From positions 164,501-228,500 of the forward strand of contig OY744616.1 in NCBI GenBank assembly GCA_963556255.1: DNA of 64,000 nucleotides, written 5' to 3'. The translations under genes were made by a program, and so were the position numbers. The notes below the pieces were generated by a model that saw only the letters and a list, made by a program, of their open reading frames with translations, ran no database searches and was not told where the DNA came from. Shown one piece after another: positions 1-19,100 of this stretch (positions are counted from its first letter, which is position 1; the number at the start of each line of letters is the position of its first letter). The DNA comes from Allolobophora icterica. Its lineage: Eukaryota > Annelida > Clitellata > Crassiclitellata > Lumbricidae.

Positions 1-293
1 GTCAATCCCTGTAATTTTCTTGCCTAAATATGACTTGGCTTCATTTGAGTTCAATTCTTTCACTTTAATATTATAACTATAGCTAATCATCATCATCATG
101 AAAGTATTTATTCTCCTACTGTTTATATTAGCAAGATGAGTTTTAAGCTCCGGTTGGAAAAGCTAACTATAAGCTCAGAAGCACTTTCACGATTTTCAGC
201 TGATCATGGTTTGTGATCTTCAGTTCTGTTGGGATGATTTAGTGTAGATGTTGTTATCGTTATTATAAAATTAAGAAATCGTTTTTGCCTCAG

Positions 294-6206
<5,913 letters not shown>

Positions 6207-6540
6207 AACTCAACGACCTTTTCCAATTTTCTAAGATGATGAACAACACAAAACTGTCGAAGTCGTTTTTCAAATTGCTAAGTCTTTCTTCAGACAAGCG
6301 TGTTTAATTAAGATAAATTCAATTAGTAATAGATCCCCAATTCTCTGTGTTAATACAGAGGGATTTTTTACCTTGATTTGACTAGAATATTATGGTTATG
6401 ATGCTTCTCGCTTACTCGCTTAGCCTATATCCGTTACTACCATATCCATATATAGTTCTCGAAATTCCTGTAGGCCTATACTACAGTCTCCTTTAGTGTC
6501 CATGACGTTGGGCCAACGTTGACCTTATGAACATGTGTCG
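6207..6540 (+). other. Probable 3' UTR of the FAMeT-domain gene
   Basis: AT-rich sequence between the TAG at 6204-6206 and the CA array. No open frame or RNA gene is seen. It is assigned as 3' UTR by position only. Confidence 0.4.
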
Positions 6541-6848
<308 letters not shown>

Positions 6849-7354
6849 GGCGAAAATTAGCCCGATGGCTCTGAATCGATATAAATACAACTATATATAG
6901 GTATCTATATAGGCCTAATTATGCATTATATGCATATTGCCACGAAACAACATGTAGACGCTGCGGTGGATTTTATATAGGATACAGATAAATTAGCTGA
7001 TGATTATTTACTCTTAAGTCTAATGTAATCTAATCTAGTATAGAAATTTCTAAAGAGCCATCGCAGTAGGCCTAATGCTTAAGGCTTCCGTCGATGGTCG
7101 CTTTGCTATGCGAAATCGTTGAGAAGCTGAATTCAATGATTAATCCGGTCGAGGGCAACCAGTGAATGCGAGAAAACACGGAAATAGAGGAAATGAGCAC
7201 GGGAAGACATGAATTTTTAGTCGAAATATGAAGGCCAGAACAAGACTTAGGCCTACATGTAGTAGGCCTAGTGTTTGGACAAGACTGACCACAGAGTCAG
7301 TGTGGCGGAAAGAGTTAACATAACAAGGGTTTTAAGTAGTTCAGAAGACTACAG

Positions 7355-8048
7355 AAGAAATGTTGAGAAGGTGTGGACTTACAACATTGGAGAGAAGGAG
7401 GAGCATACACGTCTGTATTAGAACCACTGCAAATTAACCTGGAATGCTTAATAGCCTAGCCCAATTTCCCTAGCTTCGTCTTAAAAGCTGTGATGGTGTC
7501 CACTGAGACAGTACTATCATCCAAACCATTCCACAGGTCTACAACTCTTGCACTGAAAAATTTCTGCCCTAATGTTCCTTTCGGCCTCTTAAATAATTTA
7601 TACCTGTGCCCCCGAGTTGCCTTGTTTGGTGCTAATTCAAAGAACCTCTCCCACTGCAGTATTGCTTCCTTTCCAGTGATAATCTTATAAGCTTCGATTA
7701 GATCCCCTCTGCTCCTCCTTCTCTCCAATGTTGTTAGTCCACACCTTCTCAACATTTCTTCTAACCTAAATCCTTTTAGCCCCAAATCATTTTTGTAGCT
7801 CTTCTTTGAACTTTCTCCAGTTTATCAATGTCCTGCTTCAGGTATGGATTCCATACCTGGATACAGTATTCCAACTGCGGTCAATCAGCGATTTGTACAG
7901 CCTCAGTATTGTATCCTTGTCTCTGGTGACTATTGTCCTTATCATACCTAAAGTTGAGTTGGCCTTTTTTGAAGCTTCAGAACATTGCCTTGAAGGCTGT
8001 GCACTCCTGTGCATAATCACTCCCAAGTCCCTCTCTTCCTCAGTTTGA
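7355..8048 (-). mobile_element. Degenerate non-LTR retrotransposon, 3' part of pol, with foldback end
   Basis: The minus strand encodes two blocks typical of the C-terminus of non-LTR reverse transcriptases. One at about 8026-7838 has QCSEASKKANSTLGMI and [16 protein letters not shown]. One at about 7785-7456 has RGDLIEAYKIITGKE, RGHRYKLFK and FFSARVVDLWNGL. The two blocks are in different frames and no catalytic YADD box is present, so this is a 5'-truncated dead copy. About 50 bp at 7356-7404 repeats the 7705-7757 segment in inverted orientation, making a foldback. A (TAAG)n run follows at 8074-8102. Confidence 0.8.
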
Positions 8049-8073
8049 CGGTATTATATCTACAGTTGTTATA

Positions 8074-8102
8074 TATAAGTAAGTAAGTAAGTAAGTAAGT
8101 AT
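8074..8102. repeat. (TAAG)n microsatellite
   Basis: About seven units of TAAG/GTAA beside the LINE fragment. The stretch 8103-8608 that follows shows no convincing gene and is probably promoter or 5' flank of the MRM3-like gene. Confidence 0.85.
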
Positions 8103-8608
8103 ATCCTTTATTCAAAACCAACTGCTAACCGCATTTTGGTGTACATAGTTAATAATATTAATTTAAGCATAGGCCCATAATATAGGCCCCTACATATACA
8201 TACATAGCTCTGTATAACTAAAAAATAGGAATAACTTGGCAGCTCAGGTTCGTCAGCGCCCTGCATTTAAGTTTTACCGAAATTCATTCGTTTGGCGACG
8301 CGAGTGTATAGCTGTCTGGCGTCATCAATGGTCCCTCTACCTAGTTCTATCGTCTGGGGATCCGCAATGGCGGCGCCCACGAACATGCTCGTGTTTGGTT
8401 GATATCATTGATATGTATTAATCCAAGAGAACAGCTGTAGGCCTTTTCACTTAGTCTTAGGCAGGACTTCACAGCAAATACTAGACCAGGGTCAATTCTT
8501 GGCCGATACATATTCGCTGTCTAATGGCGTGGTTTTCGTTTCTATAGAGATATTCACAGAGATAATTATTGTCGCGACTTATGGTGAGGTCAGTTTTGAT
8601 GTCTTGCA

Positions 8609-11600
8609 ATGTTGAAGTTGTCTGTTTCAACTTGTTCTACAATGCTGAAAACGAATCAATTGTGGCTCTTGGTTCGATTTTATGGCAAGAGGGTTATGCA
8701 TTCGGATTCGATGAAGTCACTTCGGATTTCCCAGAAGTACAGAGAACCAATTCCATGTGGAACTTCGAGAAGCCTCAGTGATGGTGTCGAGAAATTATCA
8801 CAGAGCAGCACTGATGCTGGTAACAGCATTCAAATGACAAGGAATGCTGGGAAGAAGACAGAAGACGATCGCTTTCAGTAAGATTTGCTTACATTTTGTA
8901 GTATTCTGTTGCAATCACGAAGCATCTAATGCAAATCTAAAATTCACTGCAATACTTTTTACCCACCATAGCTTCACTTGAGGTTTCTCTTACCAAAATA
9001 TCCTTCACCTGGCTTATCTAATGGATTATGACTTTGACTTCAAATTCACTTGAAGCATCTGTCAATTTATGTACTTTAATGACAGCGCAATAGAAGTCAC
9101 CAGATTCGACTAGAATATAGATTTCCATTCAAATTAACAACTACATGAATTGGATCTGCTAGCATCATGTTCTTACACTGGTAGAGTGGTAGACTCAAGT
9201 TTTGTTTTCCAAACCACAATTTAAGTTCGTAGAGTTAAGGCTGCAGAATAAAGATGCAAGTCGCCAGGATGAATTGACCGAGAGGCAGCGGATAAAATGG
9301 ACAGATGTGAAGTCATTGTGAGAATGATGATGATGAAGGAGACAGTGGGACAGTAAATTACAATTGAAAGAACCAGAATAAGGCTTTCCAAGGACTTAGG
9401 ATGGATTAATTATTACTTCATGGAAGCATTGAACTGAACAGACTTTAGAAGTGGTCAGGAAGCTGTGCTTTTGCAGACAAATCCTTTTATGCCACGGTCA
9501 GTCTGATATGACTCTATTTGTAATACATTCTCATGGGATGAATGTTTTATTTCTTTCTAGCGCATTGATTGACAGCATAAGAAATCGAACTACAAGAGAG
9601 AAATTGGGATTGACTTACATTTGTGGTGCTGCACTCATCAGAGATGCAATAAGAAAGGGAGTTCTTCTTCCAGAAATCTATTTCCATAATTCCATTGATC
9701 TTCACGCATTACCTCATCAGTCGCTAATCAACGCTGGAGTTGAGTTTGTTCCAGTTTCAAAGGAATCCTTTACTAAACATCTGAATGCTGAACGGTGTAC
9801 AGATGGACTTCTTGGTAAGAACCTTCTCTACATCCAGTAAACTTAATTTCTTGTCTTGAATTTTTCCCTTCACAGAGCCAAATAAGTTGTATGAATAATA
9901 AACCTGCATCAGATTCCAGTATGTGCATAGACCTACATTTTAAAACAAATGACCAACTTTCCTTGTGTGTCTAAGTCTAAGGACAATGGAGTATAATCTG
10001 CACCAACAGTCTGCATTGCTTTCTCTGCAACATAGATGTTTTATTTCCATCTGCAATTTTGTTCATGCGATAAAATTATCAAATTGGCTAAATAGTGTTT
10101 GTGTGCATGCATCGGATGCCAATTCAATCAATCAATCAACTGAGCATTTATATAGCACCCCTTCAAGGCTACTATCCAGAGGCGCTTCCAGCCCAACCTC
10201 TCTGATCTGGTACCCTGGAAATCGGACTTGGACCTCTTTTGGATTACTGTCTGGAAACCCCCTTTGATTTGGTTTGGCTTCCTGGATATCGGACTTGGAC
10301 CTCTTTTGGACTACTCTCTGGAAACCCCCTCTGATTTGGTTTGGCCTTCTGGAAACCGGACTCGGACCTCTTTTGGACTACTCTCTGGAAACCCCCTCTG
10401 ATCTGACGTAGCGCTCGTGAATAGGCTGGTGTCCTGCGCTTGGCCTTCGAGTGGCGCTTTAGAAGTTTGGAGATTACGATTACGATTAACCCCGGCGAAA
10501 AAGAACAGCCTTAATTGCAACTACTGTATATATGTAATGTAATGTAATTAGTAACTTCAGTTGTGCCGGTGTCTAATGCACAAGGCATCAACTGATGTAA
10601 CACCAAAACCAAGCCGTAATCAGGTTAATATTCCAGAGGATCAGTCCATATATATATAATATATAAATAAATACTGATTTATATATACGTATATGATTAT
10701 ACGTTACACTGAGATTTAACACTTTAACAATGAGCTGCATAGGTTGCCCAGTCGCCTCTAGTACACTGTTGTCGTTCAAATCGTTATATCTTCTGTAACA
10801 TTTAACGTTCATATTCTACAGTTTGAAGCACTGTAGGTAACCATTTGTTCCTTTGTTTAAATATGAAAACGAAGTCAATATAAACACATGTCAGAAGTTG
10901 CTTATTCTGCACTTGCTGACCAGTTTGTTATTTTAATCCAAATGAATTGACTACTAAGACTAACTTCTTGTTATGGGGTATTGTGCTGTATGTATTGTAG
11001 CTGTCTTTGCCACACCATTTCGTCAGAGACTGTCCAAGAACCCTTCATCACCTGAACCCCTACCTGTAACTGTGATATGCGACAACATCCGAGACCCAGG
11101 AAACATGGGAAAGATTATCCAGTCATCAGTGGCCATATCAGCCGACAGAATTCTTGTCACAAAAGGTTGCTTTATGACATCTGTGGGATCTTATAATCTC
11201 AATTACCTGTAGGCTGTATCAAACATATTCTGTATATGCATTATGTATCTGGAAGAGTTGTAGGCTACTAACCCAAATAAACTGACATACATACACTGGA
11301 AGGATAGAACTTTAGAATGAATAAATAGTGTTGAAGAATTCTGACAAATTGATGTCCAGAACTTTGATGTAGTTGATCAAAGTAACTTAGTTGTTTTAAG
11401 TTAAATATGTCAGGAACTGGCTTCCACAGATAAACTGGAAAATTGATTCAGAGCAATAGACATGTTCTGTTGAGCAGAGCTAGTAAAGTCTGCTGGCAGA
11501 GATTGCTTCCAGTTAATTCCATCTTATCAGTTAATTAAAGAGCAGCAACTGAAGGGAAATGGCTTGAAATCAGCCTTCAGTTGAAGTCTTTGTTTTCTGT

Positions 11601-12071
11601 TCAGGTTGTGTTGATGTGTGGGAGCCAAAAGTGCTGCAAATGGGACGTGGAGCTCACTTTGACGCCTCAATTGAAACCAATCTCGACTGGAAGGAAATTG
11701 GTGAAAGTCTGCCAACTGACTGTAGCATTTATCTGGCTGACAGTTCTCATGTTGAAAGAAGAGGCGATGAAACGAATGACAAAAAGGCAAAGGAGGAAAA
11801 TGCTCATATCTGCGAATATGAGTGCATTGACTACTGCAGTGGCCATGCAGTGGTTGTTATTGGTGGAGAGACAAAAGGCATTAGTTGGCAGGCTTTTGAT
11901 TTCAGTCGGAAAAGGAAACGACCTGGACATAGAATTCACGTTCCAATGATGTCAGGCATCGACAGCCTTAACTCTGCTGTTGCAGGTAGCATCATACTCT
12001 TTGAAATTAGTCGACAGATGAAACTTCGTTCACACAAGCGAATTACATTCAGCAGAAGCCAGGATGTGTAG
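8609..12071 (+). CDS. MRM3: rRNA methyltransferase 3, mitochondrial (SpoU/TrmH family)
   Basis: Four exons with agreeing phases: 8609-8877, 9561-9814, 11001-11165, 11605-12071, encoding 384 residues. The ATG at 8609 starts a basic, acid-poor leader (MLKLSVSTCSTMLKT) suited to mitochondrial import. Exon 2 gives the SpoU substrate-binding region (REKLGLTYICGAALIRDAIR). Exon 3 gives SpoU motif 1 (CDNIRDPGNMGKIIQSS) near residue 203 and ends ILVTKG. Exon 4 begins CVDVWEPKVLQMGRGAHF, then has motif 2 (VVVIGGETKGIS) and motif 3 (HVPMMSGIDSLNSAVAGSI), the knot that binds S-adenosylmethionine. In vertebrates MRM3 2'-O-methylates a guanosine of the mitochondrial large-subunit rRNA A-loop; the same role is inferred here. 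Length and motif order match that family. The gene looks intact and is convergent with the C8orf74-like gene. Intron 2 contains retroposon tails at 10130-10500. Confidence 0.92.
10125..10505. mobile_element. Retroposon 3'-end cluster (LINE tails, both orientations)
   Basis: The left part reads (CAAT)n then GCATTTATATAGCACCCC, the minus-strand form of the common tail GGCGCTATATAAATGC. The middle contains three tandem copies of a unit of about 63 bp with GACTTGGACCTCTTTTGGA. The right part is a plus-strand tail with AGCGCTCGTGAATAGGCTGG and ends in (ATTACG)n. Homologous tails are at 27296-27415 and 5490-5555. The cluster lies in intron 2 of the MRM3-like gene. Confidence 0.65.
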
Positions 12072-12618
12072 CTTATGGTTGCTAGAGGATTCTCATGAAC
12101 TGATCTTTCTTTGCAGGTTATCTCTGATATTGCAGTGAAATTCAAGCAGAATGAAGTGTATTTGATAAATCCATCTGAACTATCTATCCTCACTAATGCC
12201 TGACCCCTCACTACCTCAGACACTTGGTCAACAGCCCACTCCCCTTAGAAATCATGGCTGTGACAGCGTAAGCCACGCTTACACAGAAGTATGTGTACTT
12301 AATAGCAGACAATTCAGTTGTCACTCAAAAATCCCATCAAACTATTTCTTTGATTTCAAAGTATGTTTGGAGTCGGTCAGAAAGGACTTTGGTATTAGTA
12401 AATCTCGCAGCAAGTAGCAGAATCTTTCTAACTACCGGCAGTTTCCTTAAAAAATGCGGACGTCCTTTATGGATAATCCCTAAATACTTAAACACGATAG
12501 AAGTTACTTGATTAGGAAACAATCCATTGACAACTTTGGAAACGCAGATATAAGCAAGAATTTGTTCCTGAAAAGCACAACTTTTTCAGGCCACTTGGTC
12601 CATTAGAAGAGTTCGATC

Positions 12619-12624
12619 AATAAA
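12619..12624 (+). promoter_or_regulatory. Candidate poly(A) signal of MRM3
   Basis: AATAAA occurs about 550 bp after the MRM3 stop codon and is followed by T-rich sequence. It is the first full consensus hexamer after the stop in the stretch examined. The rest of 12072-13158 holds no convincing gene. Confidence 0.45.
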
Positions 12625-13158
12625 AGTCAATTTATGTGAATTCATGTCTTTTGTCATCATAAACAACATTACATAACTTGCAATTTAACTCTTAACTGAC
12701 CTCCATTCCCTTCATTTGGTCCTCTCCTGAATTCATATTATGAAGACATATTGGCCATAACAATTAAAGCAAACTCAAGGAGTGGTTGCAGAGTTCTATA
12801 GTTAATGATTAACACCCTACGTGTATACTTAGCTGATTTAGTTTATCAATATGTGACGCTTCTGGTGCAGTTTTTAAGAATTATCAGATAAATATGTGCA
12901 AAGATAAAAAGGTTCCATTTCGCTAATATTATTCGGGTGCTTTGAAAGAGTTTGATTGTTCTGTTACTACGAGTTTGGAATGTCCAGTCATCTGCTGATA
13001 GTCAATGTGTGGCTTTAAAGTCTTAGAGAGGCAGAAGGTGATGCCTATAGGCATTTGCAGTCTTTGTTTCAAATGCAGTTAAATATCAATGACTACGTTG
13101 CAATGGATTGAAGATTGCTGTTCTCGCTCCTTGGACTGCGTACATCAATGGTGTTGCT

Positions 13159-16100
13159 TCATTTCTTGTCAGCTGGTTTCCTTGCTTCTTGTTTCTCAGA
13201 GCGTGATGAGTTGATCTTTGCTTTAGTGCCACCTGTTGCATATTGTGGCGGAGGCCCTGAAAACACACCAACGCCGTATTATCTCAAATGGAAATCTAGC
13301 ATGCCTTTGTCACATTCAGTTCCAGGTTGTGAACGGTCAGCTTGACTTGGTTGCAGCAGATAGGAAGGAGAATTGGCACTGGTGGTGGAATGAGGGATTC
13401 CAAGACAATCAAAGTTACCTGTGTGATATACAGTTTTTACCATTGAATGAAACACAAGAGAACAACTTTAACGACAAGCGTGTACTAAAGGCGACTGGGA
13501 AACTATAAATGCAGCTCGTCGTTAAAAGTCTTAAGAACGACACTGGAATTGGATTGGACTGTTTGTATATTTCTGGAACTATGTATGTCCTGAATGTTGG
13601 TGAAAGAGCTTAGGGGTCGTCCATATAGGATGTATGCAAAAAATGAACCTCTCTCCCTCTCTTCCGTTTGTGCATGTGGCATTACTCTCACCCATTCCCC
13701 TTTGTGAACGTATGCACTACAGCAGAGCACTAAGGCATAGACTGTGGTGTCCCGTTGATCTAGTAGGGCTAACAGTGCTTTCGTGTGGGGTACTCTGACA
13801 CTGCCATGTTCTGCAAAGGGATTCCAACAGAGATCCCACACAGTACGAACTGCCTTCTGTCTGATTGAATTTGGTGCTTAAAGCAGAGGCTCAGTTGCAG
13901 ACCAAAGCTACTTACCCTTACCGTCTACAGAAGTAACTATGTGCCAAATTTAGAAGGGGACGTCCGCCTTAGGCGTAACCCACCCCTTGTCTGCATTTGT
14001 GCAGATGTCCTTCAAGGACGATATTAAAAATATCTAAGCTATTGCTCAGTTGCAGACCAAAGCTACTTACCCAAATCAAGATCTGGCTAGAGATGCAAAA
14101 CACAGTGCATTAATGAAAAAACACCATTTGAGAAGGGGGTAAAGTCATGCAAAGCAAATGTACAATTTTTATTATCAAGTCAATGTATAATTTTGTGGTC
14201 AAGTCAAGGTACCATATTTGCATGGCTTTGCATGACTTACCCTCAAATGGTTAGGGTTAGGGTTAGATCTTGATTTGGGTAAGTAGCTTTGCTCTGCAAC
14301 TGAGCCATAGCTTAGATATTTTTAATATCGTCCTTGAAGGACATCTGCACAGAGGGAGGGAGGGTCACCCAAATGCAGACAAGGGGAGGGTTACGCCTAA
14401 GGCGGACGTCCCCTTCTAAATTTGGCACATAGTACTTCTGCAGACAGTAAGGGTCAGTAGCTTTGGTCTGCAACTGAGCCTCTGCTTTAAGCACCAAATT
14501 TCTCGGGGTTTCGCGCACTGGGAGCACCTCTGAATGGTCTATACCGCGAGAGGCGCTTTATAACTGTCCATATACAATACAATACAAAATATGGTAATGA
14601 AATTTCAAATGATGATGGTCACAAGAGCCGTAATGTGCCAACGGTGTTTTTGGTGTTTGCAAGATGGTAAAGTAGTCAGAATATGACAGTTCAGATGGAG
14701 AAATGAGATATACATGAGACATGGAACTCTTCTGTTAAGATGTAACCTAACTGCATACAGTGTGACGTTGGCTATGACAGAGTTTTGCATCAGTCCAACC
14801 AGATTCGTTTATCCAAAACATCTTGAAATTTTCAACATTCTGGTAACAGTTTACCTCTAATGTTAAAGGTAAAGCTTCACATTCCTAGGATCACTGGTTG
14901 GAAAGGAGGGAAAGTGTGATCCAGAAATAAAACGAAGGATTGCTATAGGGAAAGCTGCAATGACCGGACTGGAAAAGATATGGAAAGACAAACATGCGAG
15001 CATAGAAACCAAAAAAAGGCTCGTGAGAGCACTAATCTTTCCTACGGTACTGTACGGTTGCGAGACGTGGACAATGACAAAGAACATGGAAAATAAGGTT
15101 AACGCTTGTGAAATGTGGATATGGAGGAAGATGCTGAGAATATCTTGGACTGAGAAAAGAACGAACGAATCAATACGAGGAGATTGGAGTTGAGAATGAA
15201 GAGTCGTTAAAACAAACTGCGACAAGAATGAAGCTAAGGTTCTTTGGACATGTTATGCGATCTGATGGTCTGGAGAAGGAAATGATGCTGGCGTGCGGTG
15301 AGGGGAGGAGAAGACTGGGTCGCCCAAGGAGGAGATGGATGGATGAGATACAAGATGTAACTGGCATGAATTTGGCGGAATTGAGAGACTTGTCATCGAA
15401 TAGGAGACGGTGGAGTGTGTTCACCAGGACGATCGCTAGAGCTCCACGAGCTGACAGCACAAGGTGACAAGGTGGCTAAAGGTAACAATTTTACCTTTCA
15501 TTACAAACATGTTCATTACCAACATCCTGACTGCAAAGAAGTCTTTCATTGCTCCTTGCATCTAAAGTGATAGTTGTCGACGTTGGATCATATAATCATG
15601 AATAGACAGGAACCAGATATGAGTTGTGGACATTGGGAGCTGATTGGATACAAAGTGGATATGGATTCCTTACCCATATGTGGTGGTCTTGGTAGAGAGT
15701 TCTTTTCAAGTTTACACATCAGGTCCTCCACTGCATTCTGAATCTTGAATTGGAGAGAGTGCGACAGTTCACTGATATGAGCTTCAGCTGCAGAGTTGAT
15801 TATCTGTAGAACAGCCTGTGGTGGAGATGAAAGTGCACTTCACATAAAAATTCACATAGGTCGCCTACTGCAATAATTTCTACAAACTGAAAATTTGTTA
15901 TTGTATGGTTGATAAGCTGTGGCAACATTGATAAGTAGACGCATCGGTGTTTTAAATACTCTGCATTGTTTAATCAACTATTGGATCTGTTAAATGACCT
16001 TCTCAAATCTCTTTTAGCATGACGCTTAATGCAACTCTGATGGAAAATAGTAATTAGCATAATTTGTTATGACAGAATATATATTTCTTAATGCAGACAT

Positions 16101-19100
16101 TCAATATAATGTTACCTGACATATTTTCTACAATTATTGTATATTTCATTCTCTCTGAATAATCAGCACTGAATCTTGGAACTGCAGTTTTTTTAAAGGT
16201 ACCATACAGAAATAGCTCAGTGATACAAATCTATGTAGATGCACACACACGCACTCAACTCACACGCACGTTCAGGCATTGTTTGTGGGAGAGGTTATTG
16301 GAAGAATATGCGGTGAGATCATAGGGCTACTGAGGATCAGCAGACATGAGAGAAGCTGATCATCGTTATCAGTGGAGGAATGTTGGAACGTGGATCTGTG
16401 TGGAACTAACGAAGATCGATCCAGGCAGATAACAAAGGAAGTGGAGAAGAACTTGCGTTAAAAAAAAGAGCCAGGACCACAAAGGTCAAAGCAACTGAGG
16501 AGTGGTGCCATTGCACCTGACATGTATAGTGTCATCTTAACTGCATTGTAGGCCCTGGGCAAAGCAATGCACTGGGGCCCCTGCCCACCCACTGGCATAA
16601 AAATTTATATGGTCAATAAAATTAAACCTGAAATTTATTGGTCCTTTCAACATTCACTTTGTAACAAAATGAATAAACATAATGAAACATACAGTAAAGC
16701 AAAGATTAATCAACACAAACTTTTGAACAGTATAACATAAGCAATTACAGTCTTACACTCATACTATGAAGTTTCACTTCTGTCGCACGTGGAGTTCACG
16801 CACACATAAATTTTTTGGTCTTTTTAATTTTGGGGGCCCCTAGAATAGTGGGGCCCCTGGCGACTGCCCAGCATGCCCATGCCTTTAGATGGCACTGCGT
16901 GTATAGTGCCAACGATGAAAGCCCTTCTTTTGGGATATCATGATCATCCTTACCTGACCCTGGAGTGCGGTGTTTTTTGTGAGAATGCATTGACCTTCAT
17001 TTTGTCTTTTGAGTGCTGTTTTTTTATGTGAAACCTCATCAACCCGTTCAATGAATTATGAGCGCTACGTTTCATGCGATACCTGTGTGTCACTTTCTGC
17101 TGTCATTTGGTTCAGCTGCTCATAGGCATCGTCTATTGCTCTCCGGTCGTGGATCTTTGTATCTTCCCTCTCCGCCTCCCTCTTCAGCAACTGCTGCCTT
17201 TCTTTGGCTTCTATGTGACTCAGTTTTTCCATGTAATTCCAGACTGCTGCTTCTTTTCCCTGGCTGAGTGGAAGAGTTTTTGGAGGGGTGTTGACAGGCA
17301 AGACCAGCTGAGTGCATTGTTGATCTCTCGGCTCTTCTGTCACATATTCGTACAGTTTATAATTCTTCATAAACGTCTGAAAGAAATATTCACTGAAGCT
17401 TTTCATTGTCTGCTGTTGGACGTGCGCTTGTAGCTCCGTGCACTTGGCTTTGTAGATGGACAGAGCACTTGTCATTCGCTTCCCTCCTGTTCAACATCAA
17501 ACACCTTGCACGTTGTTTTTGCTGCATTTATGCAGCTTTTTAAAAAAAGTTTGTTCATGACTGCTGATCTCACACACAGTGTTACTTGCTTAATGTTTTT
17601 GATGCAGTTGACAGCGATTTTGCGAAGAAATCTAACCATTCACTTGTCATCAAACTGAATAATTCATAGATGCAAGACAAAGTAGCAGTTACAACACGTT
17701 TTAAAGGTACTAAAGGCATTGTATGACGAGCCTATAGTACAGTGTCACAGTGGATACATAGATTCCTATAGTAAAGGTGACACTGGAAACATAGATTCCT
17801 ATAGTACAAGTGACAGTGGATATATAGATTCCTATAGTAAAGGTGACACTGGATACATAGATTCCTATAGTACAGGTGACACTGGATAGTGGATACATAG
17901 ATTCCTATAGTAAAGGTGACACTGGATACATAGATTCCTATAGTACAGGTGACAGTGGATACATAGATTCCTATAGTAAAGGTGACACTGGATACATAGA
18001 TTCCTATAGTACAGGTGACACTGGATACATAGATTCATATAGTAAAGGTGACACTGGATACATAGATTCATATTCTTATTCTTATTCTTATTCCGGATAT
18101 TTCTATAGCGCCTCTCGAAGTCAACTACTACTCAGAGGCGCTCCCGACTACAGCATTTGATACTGTGCCGGAATTTTCACGCCGAAGCGCCACGAGCAAT
18201 TGCGAGTGAAGGACTTGCCCAAGGTCCGTACGCAGCGGCTAGAGTGGGATTCGAACCTGCAACCCTCCGGTCACAAGGCGACGAACTTACCACTGAGCCA
18301 CCACACCATATAGTAAAGGTGACACTGGATACATAGATTCCTATAGTACAAGTGACATTGGATATATAGATTCCTAATTTGCCATGGTACAAGTGACAGC
18401 AGATACATATAATCTTTATTTCCTATGGCAAAGGTGACAGTGAATACATAGATTCCTATGGTACAGATGACAATGGATACAGATTCCTAACTTCCTATGG
18501 CAAAGGTGACAGTCGATACATACATTCCTGTGGTACAGGTGACAGCGGATACATAGATTCCAAGTGAGCAAGAGACGCTCTTCCATTGGAGATTTTCCCT
18601 CATATATCTGAAGCATTATTTGCCTACAGATAAGCATTTTGTTTTTAGGGAAGTCTGACATTAGCTTAGCAAGAAACGCCTTTGTAGGTGCTAGGAATGT
18701 GCTGTCAGTGTGTTCTGTTACAAGCACATACATGAAGACCCCATATGAGAGAAATTACCTGCAATCAATCAATCAAGCATTTATATAGCGCCCCTTCAAC
18801 GAAGCTATTCAGAGATGCTCCCAGCCCAACCCCGGTGAAAGAGAACAGTCTTTAGAGCAGAGAAGAAAGCGATGGATGAGTTTCGAGGAAAAGACCGCAG
18901 CTCAGGAGGAAGCCCATTCCAAATTGTGGGTCCAACGATGGAGAAAGCGCGCTGCTGCATAGTAGCATTGCGTATGAAAGGAACAGTAACAATAACGACA
19001 TCCATAAGGAAACTCCTATCAGAGAAAGTTCCAACGACATGCTGCCTCAATGAGGATCTCTACCAGAGAAAATTATGTACTGTGGCATCACCCAAACGCA

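Noticed and set aside
18225..18306. tRNA gene on the minus strand
   Set aside because: A and B boxes are present, but the sequence continues into a SINE body and LINE-type tail and the cloverleaf is imperfect.
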